Counted from the first letter of the stretch, positions 34,290 to 43,412 are shown. The stretch: 64,000 bases of DNA from an uncultured Alphaproteobacteria bacterium (GCA_934277545.1 CAKQUG010000001.1:186001-250000), one strand, 5' to 3'. The notes: a model not told the origin generated them from the letters alone. Numbers and translations: made by a program.

Positions 34290-35567
34290 TTAGTTTGTTT
34301 TTATCTTATTGTTTTTACGCAAGTATAATCTTTTCATCCTCTGTGCTTCTATGATTAAACTAGTAGTTTTTAGGTATTGTATGTCTTCGTCATAATACCT
34401 AGGATAGCCTTTTATATAATCTATATAAGAACAATTATATCTAGTAATTAAATCACTAAAAGCATTACGGCTTATTGTTAATTCCCTGATTGTTTTACTT
34501 TGCTGAATCCAGTAGTCTTTCTTGTTTTCATCGGCATATCCTTCTTTGTCATAATTAACCGGATAGCCTTTTTTATAAACAGAATGGTGATGATTTTTGA
34601 GAAAATCATTAGTTGAGGATATGCTGAAATATGTTCTCAATACAGTTTTATCTTTAGCAATGCCATATTCCTTTTCAATTTTTTCTGCATCAGGTTTCAT
34701 GTTTTTGATAAATTTTTTATCTACAAAATGCTTAACAACAGATTTTCTATCTATATGTAAAATATCAACCATATCGCTTACGATTAAAATGAAGTCAGGA
34801 ATATCGTCATAATCATATTCATAAACTCGATTTGGGTATTTAATTTCAACTTGCAAAGGTTGTTTACCTGTTATAGGTTGGCTTTTATGATAATTTCTAC
34901 CAATCATATTATTAGGATTTGTTTTCATTATCATATTCACAACCGGATTACTTTTATAATCAAATAAAGGATTAGATGTCAGGGTATATAAAAAATCGCA
35001 ATATCGACTTAAGGATGTTTTTTCAGCACTATTTTCGGAGTATTTGTAACTAATACATATAGCACAATTTCTTAGATTAACATGTTTAATTGCTTTTGAT
35101 ATTATATGTAATTGCAATATAATTTTAAAAACATCGTCTCTATCTTGCAAATCAACAGAACGTCTCTGATCGTAGATTATATTTGCTATATATATGATAT
35201 AATTGTTCAAATTATAAAGCGACGTGTCGATAATTGGATAATCTTTTTGACCATCATATATTGATATTTTTACGTCTGGTTCGTTTTTATATAGTTTATT
35301 TTGCTTTGGATATATAAATTTCAAAATCTTATCAAAATAATCTAAAGCATACCAAATTGTTACTCGATCCAATTTGTATTCCCGATTAGCAAATTCGAAA
35401 TAGCGAGCCAACAACGACATAATACTTTCAGAGTATTGTTGCCAATCTTGACTGATACCAAAATTCTTATTAAATATTTTTTGCACTAAGCCATAATAAC
35501 TATATGCAGTCGATTTACTAAAATGCTTTTGCAACCACTTCTTAAAATCTGATTTAATGTCACTCAT
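34290..35567 (-). CDS. Hypothetical protein, possible SAM-like DNA-binding N-terminus
   Basis: 425 aa from ATG 35567 (AAGGAG 8 nt upstream; a TTG lies two codons before). The start, SDFKKWLQKHFSKSTAYSYYGLVQKIFNK, resembles core-binding domains of tyrosine recombinases, but no R..H..R..Y catalytic pattern is visible. The C-terminus has TISRNAFSDLITRYNCSYIDYI, which reads like a helix-turn-helix. It is rich in Tyr, Lys and Asn. It lies between the methyltransferase and the tRNA-proximal repeat. Function unknown; a DNA-binding element protein is plausible. Confidence 0.6.
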   Translation of the reverse strand: MSDIKSDFKKWLQKHFSKSTAYSYYGLVQKIFNKNFGISQDWQQYSESIMSLLARYFEFANREYKLDRVTIWYALDYFDKILKFIYPKQNKLYKNEPDVKISIYDGQKDYPIIDTSLYNLNNYIIYIANIIYDQRRSVDLQDRDDVFKIILQLHIISKAIKHVNLRNCAICISYKYSENSAEKTSLSRYCDFLYTLTSNPLFDYKSNPVVNMIMKTNPNNMIGRNYHKSQPITGKQPLQVEIKYPNRVYEYDYDDIPDFILIVSDMVDILHIDRKSVVKHFVDKKFIKNMKPDAEKIEKEYGIAKDKTVLRTYFSISSTNDFLKNHHHSVYKKGYPVNYDKEGYADENKKDYWIQQSKTIRELTISRNAFSDLITRYNCSYIDYIKGYPRYYDEDIQYLKTTSLIIEAQRMKRLYLRKNNKIKTN

Positions 35568-35641
35568 TAGCAAAACTCCTTATTTTTATCCTACTTTATG
35601 CTGTTTTAAGAAAGAGTAAAACCATTTTTATTTGTTTTTTT

Positions 35642-35670
35642 AGACTTACATTTTTGAAAAACACACGTCT
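35642..35670. repeat. Divergent palindrome, possible family member
   Basis: AGACTTACATTTTTGAAAAACACACGTCT has the same TTTTTG.AAAA core and complementary ends (TAGAC / GTCTA) but a different arm sequence and 29-nt length. It lies in the 385-bp gap left of tRNA-Glu, which has no gene. Confidence 0.35.
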
Positions 35671-35758
35671 AGTCTACTGGAAAAGGCACTAGCTACATTT
35701 ACATATGCGCGTAATGAAGGCCTCAAAAACCAGATTAATACAAAACACAGTAAAAATT

Positions 35759-35965
35759 ATTGCATCAACCAAGTCAAATGCACACCAACAACTTTGGCGG
35801 GACTCCAACTAATTAAATCCTTGATTTTATTGCATTGTTAATGTAAATAGTTCGTAAAATTTCCCAAAATCGCAGTTTTTGAAAATACAACATCCGAACT
35901 CGCATAAGTACTTGAAAATAAAAGAAAAAGCAGGCTTTTTACTGCCTGCCGTTTGTATTGGTGAT
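35759..35965 (-). repeat. Direct repeat copy D (tRNA-proximal att-like copy)
   Basis: Matches copy A over about 205 bp, including ATCAACCAAGTCAAATGC, GTTCGTAAAATTTCCCAAAA, CATCCGAACTCGC and the closing TTGTATTGGTGAT. The final TGGTGAT is the complement of the last seven bases of tRNA-Glu (ATCACCA). Confidence 0.8.
35916..35950 (-). terminator. Terminator of tRNA-Glu
   Basis: GCAGGC (35930-35935) pairs with GCCTGC (35944-35949) and is followed on the minus strand by CTTTTTCTTTTATTTTC, 9 nt downstream of the tRNA CCA end. Confidence 0.8.
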
Positions 35966-36033
35966 CCCAACGGGACTCGAACCCATATTGCCACCGTGAA
36001 AGGGTGATGTCCTAACCATTAGACGATGGGACC
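35959..36033 (-). tRNA. tRNA-Glu (anticodon TTC)
   Basis: 75 nt with encoded CCA. The acceptor is GGTCCCA / TGGGATC (one G-T pair), the D-loop has TCTAATGGTTAGGAC, the anticodon loop is CTTTCAC between TCACC and GGTGG, and the T-loop is TTCGAGT. Its 3' end is the boundary of the island repeats. Confidence 0.95.
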
Positions 36034-36110
36034 ACGTTAAGAACAAGCGTATATATACTTGGATTTTTCGCTAAGGTCAAGAACTTTTTTTACATAAAAG
36101 CAAATTTTTT

Positions 36111-37190
36111 TTAATTTTCTGCTTTTTGATTAACTTCCCGCACCAAATCACCCAGCCGAACCAGTCTTATTTTACGTTCCGGCAATTCTTTCATCCAATC
36201 CCGCAAAGCCAGATAAGTTTGTGTGCGCGGGTGCCCTATTGCCACGGCATAACCGCGCATGTGAGCGATTTTTTCGGTTTGGCGAAGCTGCCTCATAATG
36301 TAACTATAGTCATTTTCATTATCCAAAAACACATCTCGAGCGATATACGGCACACCGTATTCAGCCGCCACTTTAGCCCCTACAGACTTTGAAGTTGTTT
36401 TGGAATCCAAAAAAAACAGATTGCGGTCTTTCAAAATCTGCATAACATAGCCCAGGCTTTTTTCATTTTCCGTAAACAGACTGCCCATGTGGTTATTTAT
36501 GCCTTTCATACCTAAGCCTTTGTAGCGGTCAAGCATTTGCACAAAATCATTTTTGATTTCATCTTCCGGCATATCCGGCGACAAAGTAATCGGCGCTAAA
36601 TCGGCTTTAATATGCGGCATCATCGGCACGTGCAGCATAACTTCAAAGCCTTTTTCTTTAGCCTCTTTTACCTGTTTGCGATTAGCCGCGCCATAAGTCA
36701 AAAAAGACGCGGTAATCGGCTTTTCCAAACTAAGAATATTGCGTGTATGCGGAACGCTTACGCCCATATCGTCAATTACCACCGCAATCATCACCGGACC
36801 GCCGATAATAACTTTCGACTGTTTTTGTGAAATTCTGTTTTTTACGGCTTCTTCAGTTTTTTTTTCCGTATTTACCAAAACCGGAGTTTTCGCAGCTTCG
36901 GTGTTGTCTTCCGCAACCGGAGCTTGTTCAATAATTGTGTTAAGCAGCGAATTTTCCGACATCAAAGATTTTACATAATCCAAGTCATTCAGCATTTCCG
37001 AGGTTTGGCCATTTTCAAATGCGAACGGCTTTATTTTAACCACACGAGCCGGAATATTCGCTTCCGCCTCCGCCAATGTATAGTTTTCCGGATTCGCTCG
37101 CAGCAAATCATAGGCGACAATTAAGCCTTCCAACAAAGCTATTGCCAGCAAAATCAGCGAAACCACCCAAACACGCTTTAATTTTTTCAT
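36111..37190 (-). CDS. Divergent polysaccharide deacetylase (YibQ/DUF610 type)
   Basis: 359 aa. An N-terminal membrane helix (about 7-28) and a charged linker precede the DUF610 domain (about 130-350). It starts with VIDDMGVS (the DD replacing the usual catalytic Asp pair), then LHVPMMPH, INNHMGSLFT (the NH of the family) and GYAVAIGHPRTQTYLAL. Members are periplasmic proteins linked to cell-envelope and division loci in proteobacteria; deacetylase activity is uncertain. It follows lysS by 1 nt with AAGGA overlapping the lysS end, so it is in the same operon. Confidence 0.8.
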   Translation of the reverse strand: MKKLKRVWVVSLILLAIALLEGLIVAYDLLRANPENYTLAEAEANIPARVVKIKPFAFENGQTSEMLNDLDYVKSLMSENSLLNTIIEQAPVAEDNTEAAKTPVLVNTEKKTEEAVKNRISQKQSKVIIGGPVMIAVVIDDMGVSVPHTRNILSLEKPITASFLTYGAANRKQVKEAKEKGFEVMLHVPMMPHIKADLAPITLSPDMPEDEIKNDFVQMLDRYKGLGMKGINNHMGSLFTENEKSLGYVMQILKDRNLFFLDSKTTSKSVGAKVAAEYGVPYIARDVFLDNENDYSYIMRQLRQTEKIAHMRGYAVAIGHPRTQTYLALRDWMKELPERKIRLVRLGDLVREVNQKAEN

Positions 37191-37191
37191 T

Positions 37192-38664
37192 TTAGTCCTT
37201 CTTTCTCAAAGTCGGGAAAGCGATAACATCGCGAATTGTATCCGCGCCGGTGAACAGAATTGCCAAACGGTCAATACCCATTCCCATACCGCCTGACGGA
37301 GGAAAACCGTTTTCCAAAGCGTTAATAAAGTCTTCATCCAGCATTTGCGCTTCGTCATCGCCGTTTTCGCGGGCAGCCACTTCGGCTTCAAAACGCTCGC
37401 GCTGTTCCAGCGGATTAGAAAGCTCCGAATAGGCACAACCGATTTCCATACCACCCAGATAGGCGTCAAAATGTTCAACCAAACGCGGATTCGTACGATG
37501 TGTTTTTGCCAATGGAGAAATATCTCTCGGCATATCCATCACAAAAGTCGGCTCAATCAAATCAGCTTCAACTTTTTCATCAAACACTTCCTGCACAACT
37601 TTTCCCCAACAGCTGCAAGCACCGGCATCAACACCTATTGATTTTGCCATTTCTTTAGCTTGTTCCAAAGTTTCGGCTTGCAACAAATCAATACCGGTTT
37701 TATCTTTAATCAAATCAACAATAGATTTACGCACAAAAGGTTTTGACAAATCAACTTCTTTGTCGCCAATCATCAATGTCTGTGTACCTAAAACATCTTG
37801 AGCTACAAAACGCAGCAAATTTTGAATTAAATCCGCCATATCGTTATAGTCTGCATAGGCTTGATAGGCTTCCAAACCGGTAAATTCCGGATTGTGGTTT
37901 TTATCAATACCTTCATTTCTGAAATTACGGCCGATTTCAAAAACTCTATCAAAACCGCCGACAACCAATTTTTTCAAATAAAGTTCCGGGGCAATACGCA
38001 AATACAAATCCATATCCAACGCATTGTGGTGAGTAATAAACGGTTTGGCGTTGGCGCCGCCCATAATCGGGTGCAGCATCGGAGTTTCCACTTCCAAAAA
38101 CTCATGCTGTTCAAAAAAGCGGCGGACAGCCGAAGTAATGCGACAGCGCTTTTTAAATATTTCTTTGCTGTCTTCATTCATAATAAAATCAACGTAACGT
38201 TGACGATAACGGGCGTCCATGTCGGTTAAACCATGGAACTTTTCCGGTAGCGGCTGCAAAGATTTAGCAATAATATCAAATTTTTCAGCGGCAATAGTCA
38301 ATTCACCGCGCGGCGTGCGGCGCACAAAACCGCTAACTCCGACCATATCGCCGACATCAAGACATTTTAACAATTCCATATCGGTTTCCGGCAAAATCTT
38401 TTTATAACAAAAAGCCTGAACTTTTCCGCTTTTATCTTTAATATCCACAAACATTCCGCTGTTACGCACGGCCATGGCACGTCCGGCAACGGTAACACGG
38501 TCTTCCGTATCGGTTCCGGCTTCCAAATCTTTATATTTTTCCTGCAACTCAGCGGCATAAATCGTCGGTACAAATTTATACGGATAAGGATTATACCCTT
38601 TTTCCTGCAAGGTTTTTAATTTTGCTAATCTGGATTCTCTGTGAATATTTGTTTCATTTGCCAT
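37192..38664 (-). CDS. lysS: Lysyl-tRNA synthetase, class II
   Basis: 490 aa, usual length for class II LysRS. The N-terminal OB-fold anticodon-binding domain is at about 60-160 (VTVAGRAMAVRNSGMFVDI). Class II motifs follow: motif 1 near FFEQHEFLEVETPMLHPI, motif 2 FEIGRNFRNEGIDKNHNPEFT, and motif 3 GMGIDRLAILFTG. It charges tRNA-Lys with lysine using ATP. AGGAT precedes ATG. Confidence 0.96.
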   Translation of the reverse strand: MANETNIHRESRLAKLKTLQEKGYNPYPYKFVPTIYAAELQEKYKDLEAGTDTEDRVTVAGRAMAVRNSGMFVDIKDKSGKVQAFCYKKILPETDMELLKCLDVGDMVGVSGFVRRTPRGELTIAAEKFDIIAKSLQPLPEKFHGLTDMDARYRQRYVDFIMNEDSKEIFKKRCRITSAVRRFFEQHEFLEVETPMLHPIMGGANAKPFITHHNALDMDLYLRIAPELYLKKLVVGGFDRVFEIGRNFRNEGIDKNHNPEFTGLEAYQAYADYNDMADLIQNLLRFVAQDVLGTQTLMIGDKEVDLSKPFVRKSIVDLIKDKTGIDLLQAETLEQAKEMAKSIGVDAGACSCWGKVVQEVFDEKVEADLIEPTFVMDMPRDISPLAKTHRTNPRLVEHFDAYLGGMEIGCAYSELSNPLEQRERFEAEVAARENGDDEAQMLDEDFINALENGFPPSGGMGMGIDRLAILFTGADTIRDVIAFPTLRKKD

Positions 38665-38799
38665 TTTTTATATCCTAAATTTTTAAATTCTAAACTATCA
38701 ACGACTATAAACGCTGATGATTTTTTTTTCAATAAAAAACTGGTATTTTAGACAGAATTGTGCTAGAATTAGCAATATATTTAGAAGGAAGAGGGAAAA

Positions 38800-40107
38800 A
38801 TGGCTAAACCGGATAAAGATTCACTGTTAGAAAAATTAAAAATGACATTTATGGGATTTGCCGCTACAATCTCATTAAATTCTTTTGCTCAATCTCCGAA
38901 AACCGAGCAAAAAAAAGAAAATCCGAAAGAAATTTTAATTACTCCTGAAAATCGCGAAATTCCGATTTCCAACGAAGAACTGGCAAAAGTGCAGGCTCAG
39001 GCACAAGCTAAAGTTGCGGCAAAGAGCCAAACTGCGGCAAAATCATCTGCCGGCAATAATACCGCTTTTGAAGAATTAGAAGAACTGCCGTACGGTTTGA
39101 TGAATCAGCAAGCCGTCTATGTTATGTCAGCTTCAGATTGGCGCAAACAAGGCAAAATTGACATCAAGCGTGTGGATAAAAACAAAATCGCCAACTATGA
39201 TTTAGTTTCGGTAATGGAGGCTCGTGAAGGCAAAAAAGGCGATTTAATTAACAAAAATAAAGCTGGCACCCGCATGTTTATGTTTCAAAGCACGCCGGCC
39301 ATGGGTAAATATTTTGTAAGTTATCTCTATTGTTCCAACAATGAGGCTTTGCATAATTTTGCTTCCAAATATGTCGAACATTCGCTGAAAAATCAAAAAG
39401 CACTGAATAATGTGCAAAAATATTTATACAACGAAAACGGAGAGCTGAAAACAGGACTGAGCGGCACGCTCGAACGTCAAGAAGCCATTAAAGAGATGAT
39501 GAAAATCGATACCCGAAAAATCGGCGATAAGACATATTATAATGCTTTTATAGAAGATTTTACAAAGCTGACAAAAAAAGAACATGACGCCGTACTTAAT
39601 GCGCAAAAAGAATTTATAGTCGGCATTTATCCGTTAATCGGCACCAAAACCAATCAAATGGCAAAAAGCATTGAAAAATTGGCCAAAGGACAAGGCAAGC
39701 GAGACGGTTCATGCTTGCAACTCGGTTACGCCGGAAACGTGGTGGCTTCCAAAATTGCGCGTGGAGCCGGTTCAGAAGGATTGCTGAAGGAAACCAAAGT
39801 CATAAACAAAGCTAAAGAAGTGAACAAAACCGACTTTGTTACCTTAGAAGCCGCCAGACAAATGGCTATCTGCGGAATTAACGGTGCCGATGAAATGTAT
39901 GCAAAATTCAAGCAAAAAGCTGACGAATATCAAAATAAAATGGAAGAATATGTAAAAGAGCAAACCACTCCGGATTTAACACAAAAACCAGACGCCATAA
40001 AAGATTATCACAAAGAAGCCGATATGCAGAAAAACGAAACAATGCAGCCGCAGCACCGCAACCTGGATTTTCAAAAAATGTTTATGCAAAAAAATTCCGG
40101 CCGCTGA
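38800..40107 (+). CDS. Exported or membrane-anchored hypothetical protein (435 aa)
   Basis: An N-terminal basic stretch followed by a hydrophobic segment (TFMGFAATISLNSFAQS, about 16-32) acts as a signal peptide or anchor. An Ala/Gln/Lys-rich linker (about 50-85) is followed by a large domain with KIANYDLVSVMEAREGKKGD, GTRMFMFQSTPAMGKYFVSYLYC and a Lys/Glu-rich helical C-terminus. I recognise no family. The N-terminal layout is similar to the protein at 47423-48106, so they may be lineage-specific relatives. AGAAGGAAGAGGG precedes ATG and a terminator follows. Confidence 0.7.
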   Translation: MAKPDKDSLLEKLKMTFMGFAATISLNSFAQSPKTEQKKENPKEILITPENREIPISNEELAKVQAQAQAKVAAKSQTAAKSSAGNNTAFEELEELPYGLMNQQAVYVMSASDWRKQGKIDIKRVDKNKIANYDLVSVMEAREGKKGDLINKNKAGTRMFMFQSTPAMGKYFVSYLYCSNNEALHNFASKYVEHSLKNQKALNNVQKYLYNENGELKTGLSGTLERQEAIKEMMKIDTRKIGDKTYYNAFIEDFTKLTKKEHDAVLNAQKEFIVGIYPLIGTKTNQMAKSIEKLAKGQGKRDGSCLQLGYAGNVVASKIARGAGSEGLLKETKVINKAKEVNKTDFVTLEAARQMAICGINGADEMYAKFKQKADEYQNKMEEYVKEQTTPDLTQKPDAIKDYHKEADMQKNETMQPQHRNLDFQKMFMQKNSGR

Positions 40108-40128
40108 TTTATGGCACTTTGCAAACTC

Positions 40129-40169
40129 AGCCTCTGCCTTTTTACTGCCGGCGGAGGCTCTTTTATTTT
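40129..40169 (+). terminator. Rho-independent terminator
   Basis: AGCCTCTGCC pairs with GGCGGAGGCT (one mismatch pair) and is followed by CTTTTATTTT. It ends 3 nt before the stop of the convergent RquA-like gene. Confidence 0.75.
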
Positions 40170-40879
40170 CCTCTGAAAAGTTTGGTTAATTTTTTCACAT
40201 CGTCATTACTTAATATTTTCGGCACAGCGATTGTTTTTTGCCATAACCTGCCGCCATAATACGAATGTTGCCAACGAAACCCGTCTTTCAGCGAGCTGAA
40301 ATTTTCAAGCGGCTGTTCCCATAAACTTTCCGTAAACGGACGATATAACCGATTAAAAATAAACAAAGGATAGCGCAAAACCTGCCACCATACCGGCTTG
40401 GCATAATCAACAAACACGGCTTTTCCTCCGGTTGTCAAACTGTTTAACACATTATCCATAACCAGCTGTCTTGTTTTGAGAGGAAGTTCGTGCAAAAGAT
40501 TGTAGCAAATAATCACATCATATTTTTCATCCCACGCCAAAGCGGCATTATAATTGCTTAATTCTATATTCTTGCGGGCATATTTTTCTTTAGCGCGCAG
40601 CAACTGAGTTTCCGAAACATCAAAAACATCCAACTTACCGTGCTTTTTAACTTTGGCGTAAATTTGTTCCAGTTCATCACCGAAAGTCAGCCCGATTTGC
40701 AAAACATGGGCATTTTTGGCCACGTCGCGCAGCAAATCTTTCATAATTTTATTTTTTTGCCACAAATGGCATAGCTTTACGATTCGCTCATCATCTAAAA
40801 TGCCGGAAATTGTTTTATTGGCATAAATACGATTAAACAACACGTTCATATAAGGCGGTAAACTGTTAATTTTAGCCAT
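40163..40879 (-). CDS. rquA: RquA-like rhodoquinone biosynthesis methyltransferase-family protein
   Basis: 238 aa. Class I methyltransferase-like fold with the departures known in RquA: the SAM loop reads LQIGLTFGDELEQI instead of GxGxG. LDVFDVSETQL, YNLLHELPLKTRQLVM, LTTGGKAVFVDYAKPVWWQVLRYP and LYRPFTESLWEQP match RquA pattern as I recall it. RquA converts ubiquinone to rhodoquinone by replacing a methoxy with an amino group, which allows fumarate reduction without oxygen. This fits a gut organism. It is last in an operon with rsmE and a NarL-type regulator. AGGAG precedes ATG. Another UbiE/COQ5-like enzyme is possible. Confidence 0.7.
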   Translation of the reverse strand: MAKINSLPPYMNVLFNRIYANKTISGILDDERIVKLCHLWQKNKIMKDLLRDVAKNAHVLQIGLTFGDELEQIYAKVKKHGKLDVFDVSETQLLRAKEKYARKNIELSNYNAALAWDEKYDVIICYNLLHELPLKTRQLVMDNVLNSLTTGGKAVFVDYAKPVWWQVLRYPLFIFNRLYRPFTESLWEQPLENFSSLKDGFRWQHSYYGGRLWQKTIAVPKILSNDDVKKLTKLFRGK

Positions 40880-40889
40880 AGGCTTCTCC

Positions 40890-41567
40890 TTATTCTTTAT
40901 TTTTCAGTAAACCGCAACGCCGCGCCTCATTCACTGCCTGCACACGGTTGCTGACATCCAGGGCACGCATTAAAAGCGTGATATGAATTTTAACCGTGCC
41001 TTCGCTCAGCCCCAAACGAAAGGCGATTTGCTTATTGGAAAGGCCTTCCGCCAAACACTGCACCACTTCGGTTTGACGCGGCGTTAATATTTTATTTTCT
41101 TTAGCTTGTTTCGGTTTCTCATCCAAATCGGCGATAAGCTCGTGAATCGGCAAAGAATTATCTTTTAAGTTAACCTGCAGCAGTTCCGACGGAATATACA
41201 TTCCTCCGGCCAGCACCAAATTTATCGCACTCAGAATTATGCTGTTGGAAAAAGATTTTGAAATATATCCCGACACCCCGATATTATAGGTTTTTTGCAA
41301 AATTTCCTTATCGAACACGGCGGAAATAATAATAATCGGCACATCAGCGCAGGTTGTGTGAATACGGCTTATCGCCTCCAGCCAATTTGCCCCCGGCATT
41401 GCCAAATCAGTAATAATCAGGTCAAAATCCTTTTGCTTTTCCAAAATCTCAAAAATTCCGGTATAGCTGTTTGTCAGCACCGTTTCCGCCTCGGGATACT
41501 GCTTATGCAAAATAAAATCCAGTCCCTGCAAAAATAATTCATGGTCATCTGCAATTAAAAACTTCAT
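40890..41567 (-). CDS. NarL/FixJ-family response regulator
   Basis: 225 aa. The receiver domain has Asp7-Asp8, phosphoacceptor Asp54 (IITDLAMPG) and Lys104 (SKS). The C-terminal LuxR-type helix-turn-helix reads LTPRQTEVVQCLAEGLSNKQIAFRLGLSEGTVKIHI. No sensor kinase is next to it. It starts 1 nt after rsmE and is followed by the RquA-like gene 10 nt later. Its targets cannot be told from sequence. Confidence 0.9.
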   Translation of the reverse strand: MKFLIADDHELFLQGLDFILHKQYPEAETVLTNSYTGIFEILEKQKDFDLIITDLAMPGANWLEAISRIHTTCADVPIIIISAVFDKEILQKTYNIGVSGYISKSFSNSIILSAINLVLAGGMYIPSELLQVNLKDNSLPIHELIADLDEKPKQAKENKILTPRQTEVVQCLAEGLSNKQIAFRLGLSEGTVKIHITLLMRALDVSNRVQAVNEARRCGLLKNKE

Positions 41568-41568
41568 T

Positions 41569-42285
41569 TTACCAATCTCCGTTTATAGACTGCCAGCAAG
41601 CCAGCGCCGCAATCGCCGCCGTTTCGGCTCTTAATATTCTTCGCCCCAAAGAAACGCTTTTCACAAAAGGCAGAGAGCGCAGTTTTTGCGCTTCACTTTC
41701 GCTGAATCCGCCTTCCGGACCAATGATTATTGCCGCTTTTTTACATCCCGGCATTGCTTCCGTAATTTTACCGCCGGCACCGCGCTCGTCCAAAAAGAAC
41801 AAAATTCGTTCAGCATTCCAATTTTCCAAAATCTTATCCAACGCCTGCACATTGCTTATCTCCGGCAAATCCAACCGCCGGCATTGCTCAGCCGCCTCAA
41901 TGGTTTGCGCTTCATAACGCTCGAGCCGTACTTTTTCGGCATTGGTAAAAGCCGTCTGCACCGGCATAATACGGCTTACTCCGAGTTCAACCGCTTTTTG
42001 CAGCACCATATCGGTTTTATCCTTTTTCAGCGGCGCGAATAACAGCCATATATCCGGCGACGTTTGCATTTCCCGGCTTTTTTCCCGCAAAACCGCACGC
42101 ACGCTTTTTTTGTTTATTTCCGTCAGTTCCGCTTTATATTCGCCGTTTTTGCCGTCAAACAAATAAATTTCATCACCGGCGCGCAAACGTAAAACATTAC
42201 CCAAATACCGGCTTTGTTTTTCATCAAATTCCACGAACTGCCCGACACCGTTCAAATTTTCTTTATAATACAATCTTACAATCAT
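41569..42285 (-). CDS. rsmE: 16S rRNA m3U1498 methyltransferase RsmE
   Basis: 238 aa from ATG 42285; the ORF reaches back to 42339, but the RsmE N-terminus (MIVRLYYKENL) starts here. A PUA-like domain with VLRLRAGDEIYLFDGKNGEY is followed by a SPOUT methyltransferase domain with the knot motifs IIIGPEGGFSESE and VSLGRRILRAETAAIAALACW. It methylates U1498 in 16S rRNA. The downstream regulator starts 1 nt past its stop. Confidence 0.93.
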   Translation of the reverse strand: MIVRLYYKENLNGVGQFVEFDEKQSRYLGNVLRLRAGDEIYLFDGKNGEYKAELTEINKKSVRAVLREKSREMQTSPDIWLLFAPLKKDKTDMVLQKAVELGVSRIMPVQTAFTNAEKVRLERYEAQTIEAAEQCRRLDLPEISNVQALDKILENWNAERILFFLDERGAGGKITEAMPGCKKAAIIIGPEGGFSESEAQKLRSLPFVKSVSLGRRILRAETAAIAALACWQSINGDW

Positions 42286-42385
42286 GCTGCGCCAAAAAAC
42301 ATTGTATAAATACACTTTTATTTTGTAAGTGTACGTCATATATGTTAATTATTCCATAATATCTAAAATTTTATCGGAGGAAAAT

Positions 42386-43060
42386 ATGATAATCACAATA
42401 GACGGACCGGCCGGCTCGGGAAAAGGCACCATTGCCGCGGCTTTGGCAAAAAAATATAAAATGGCGTATTTTGACACCGGAATGGTTTACCGCGCCGTGG
42501 GCTTGCAAATGGTTTTGAACGGCTATGATTTAAATGATGAAGAAAAAGCTGCCTCGTTTGCCAAGACTTTAACTTTTCCGAAAATGATGGAATTATCAAA
42601 AAACAAAGATTTCCGCTCTGATGTCGGCAGCAAAGCCGCTTCGGTAATTTCCGCTTATCCGAGTGTGCGCGCCGCCTTGTTGGAAATGCAAAAAAATTTT
42701 GCAAAAAATCCGGTGTTTGAAGACGGCACTTCGGCCAACGGCGCCATTTATGACGGACGCGACACCGGCACGGTGATTTGTCCGCAGGCCGACCTGAAAC
42801 TTTATGTTATTGCCGATTTAACCGTTCGGGCGCAGCGTCGCTGCAAAGATTTAATCGCCGCCGGACACAACACCACGTTTGAACAGGTTTATGCCGATAT
42901 GAAAGCCCGCGATGACCGAGATTTGAACCGCAGTTCCGCCCCGCTTAAACCGGCTCCTGACGCCGTTATGATTGACACATCGACCTACAAACTTGAAGAT
43001 TCGCTGAAAGTTATTATTCCTTTGGTGGATAAAAAACTGGCTGCTTCAGTGGCGAAATAA
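42386..43060 (+). CDS. cmk: Cytidylate kinase
   Basis: 224 aa from ATG 42386 with TCGGAGGAAAAT upstream. P-loop IDGPAGSGKGTIAAALA near the start, FDTGMVYRAVGL, the DGRDTGTVICPQADLKLYVIAD nucleotide region and RDDRDLNRSSAPLKPAPDAVMIDTS near the end are typical Cmk motifs. It phosphorylates CMP and dCMP. The ORF extends back to 42329 but family alignment fits the later start. Its end overlaps a convergent gene by 47 bp. Confidence 0.94.
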   Translation: MIITIDGPAGSGKGTIAAALAKKYKMAYFDTGMVYRAVGLQMVLNGYDLNDEEKAASFAKTLTFPKMMELSKNKDFRSDVGSKAASVISAYPSVRAALLEMQKNFAKNPVFEDGTSANGAIYDGRDTGTVICPQADLKLYVIADLTVRAQRRCKDLIAAGHNTTFEQVYADMKARDDRDLNRSSAPLKPAPDAVMIDTSTYKLEDSLKVIIPLVDKKLAASVAK

Positions 43061-43292
43061 AATCGTTTTCCAAGGTATCTGAATCAGAAGATGAAGGCGG
43101 ATACGGCACGTCTTCATCTTTCTTTTTAACATCCAAGGGCACTACTTCAACATTCGGACTGTCGGAGTCCGATTCAAAAATATACGGACTGTCGGACTGC
43201 TCGTTTTCATTTTGCTGAAAAAAGCTGCTGGAGCTGAAAACAGATATGCTGCTCCACACCGCCACCACCGCTAAATTCAGTTTTTTCATCAT
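43014..43292 (-). CDS. Small exported hypothetical protein
   Basis: 92 aa from ATG 43292 with AAGGAG 6 nt upstream. A signal-peptide-like segment (MMKKLNLAVVAVWSSISVFSSSS) is followed by an acidic, Ser/Asp/Pro-rich tail with no fold. Overlaps the end of cmk by 47 bp. The good ribosome site and signal sequence argue for a real gene; the function is unknown. Confidence 0.5.
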   Translation of the reverse strand: MMKKLNLAVVAVWSSISVFSSSSFFQQNENEQSDSPYIFESDSDSPNVEVVPLDVKKKDEDVPYPPSSSDSDTLENDFISPLKQPVFYPPKE

Positions 43293-43412
43293 TTTTTGCT
43301 CCTTCCCGACATATATAATCATCAACATTTTAATTTAAAGTTTGACGATTCCGTCTTGACCTTGCCGCAATTTGTGATATTTTTAACAAGGTTTGAATAT
43401 AAGGAATATAAA

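Larger units (their letters stand above)
16953..35965. mobile_element. Genomic island at the 3' end of tRNA-Glu
   Basis: A roughly 205-bp direct repeat marks both ends (16953-17156 and 35759-35965), the right copy running into the tRNA-Glu gene. Shorter copies lie at 18050 and 18857. Contents fit an accreted or decayed integrative element: two serine recombinases, an HUH Rep-like gene with a stop inside it, DUF3768 and other small ICE/plasmid-type genes, an orphan methyltransferase, a defence-type NTPase and a surface autotransporter. No intact tyrosine integrase was found. The boundaries are inferred from the repeats only. Confidence 0.55.
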
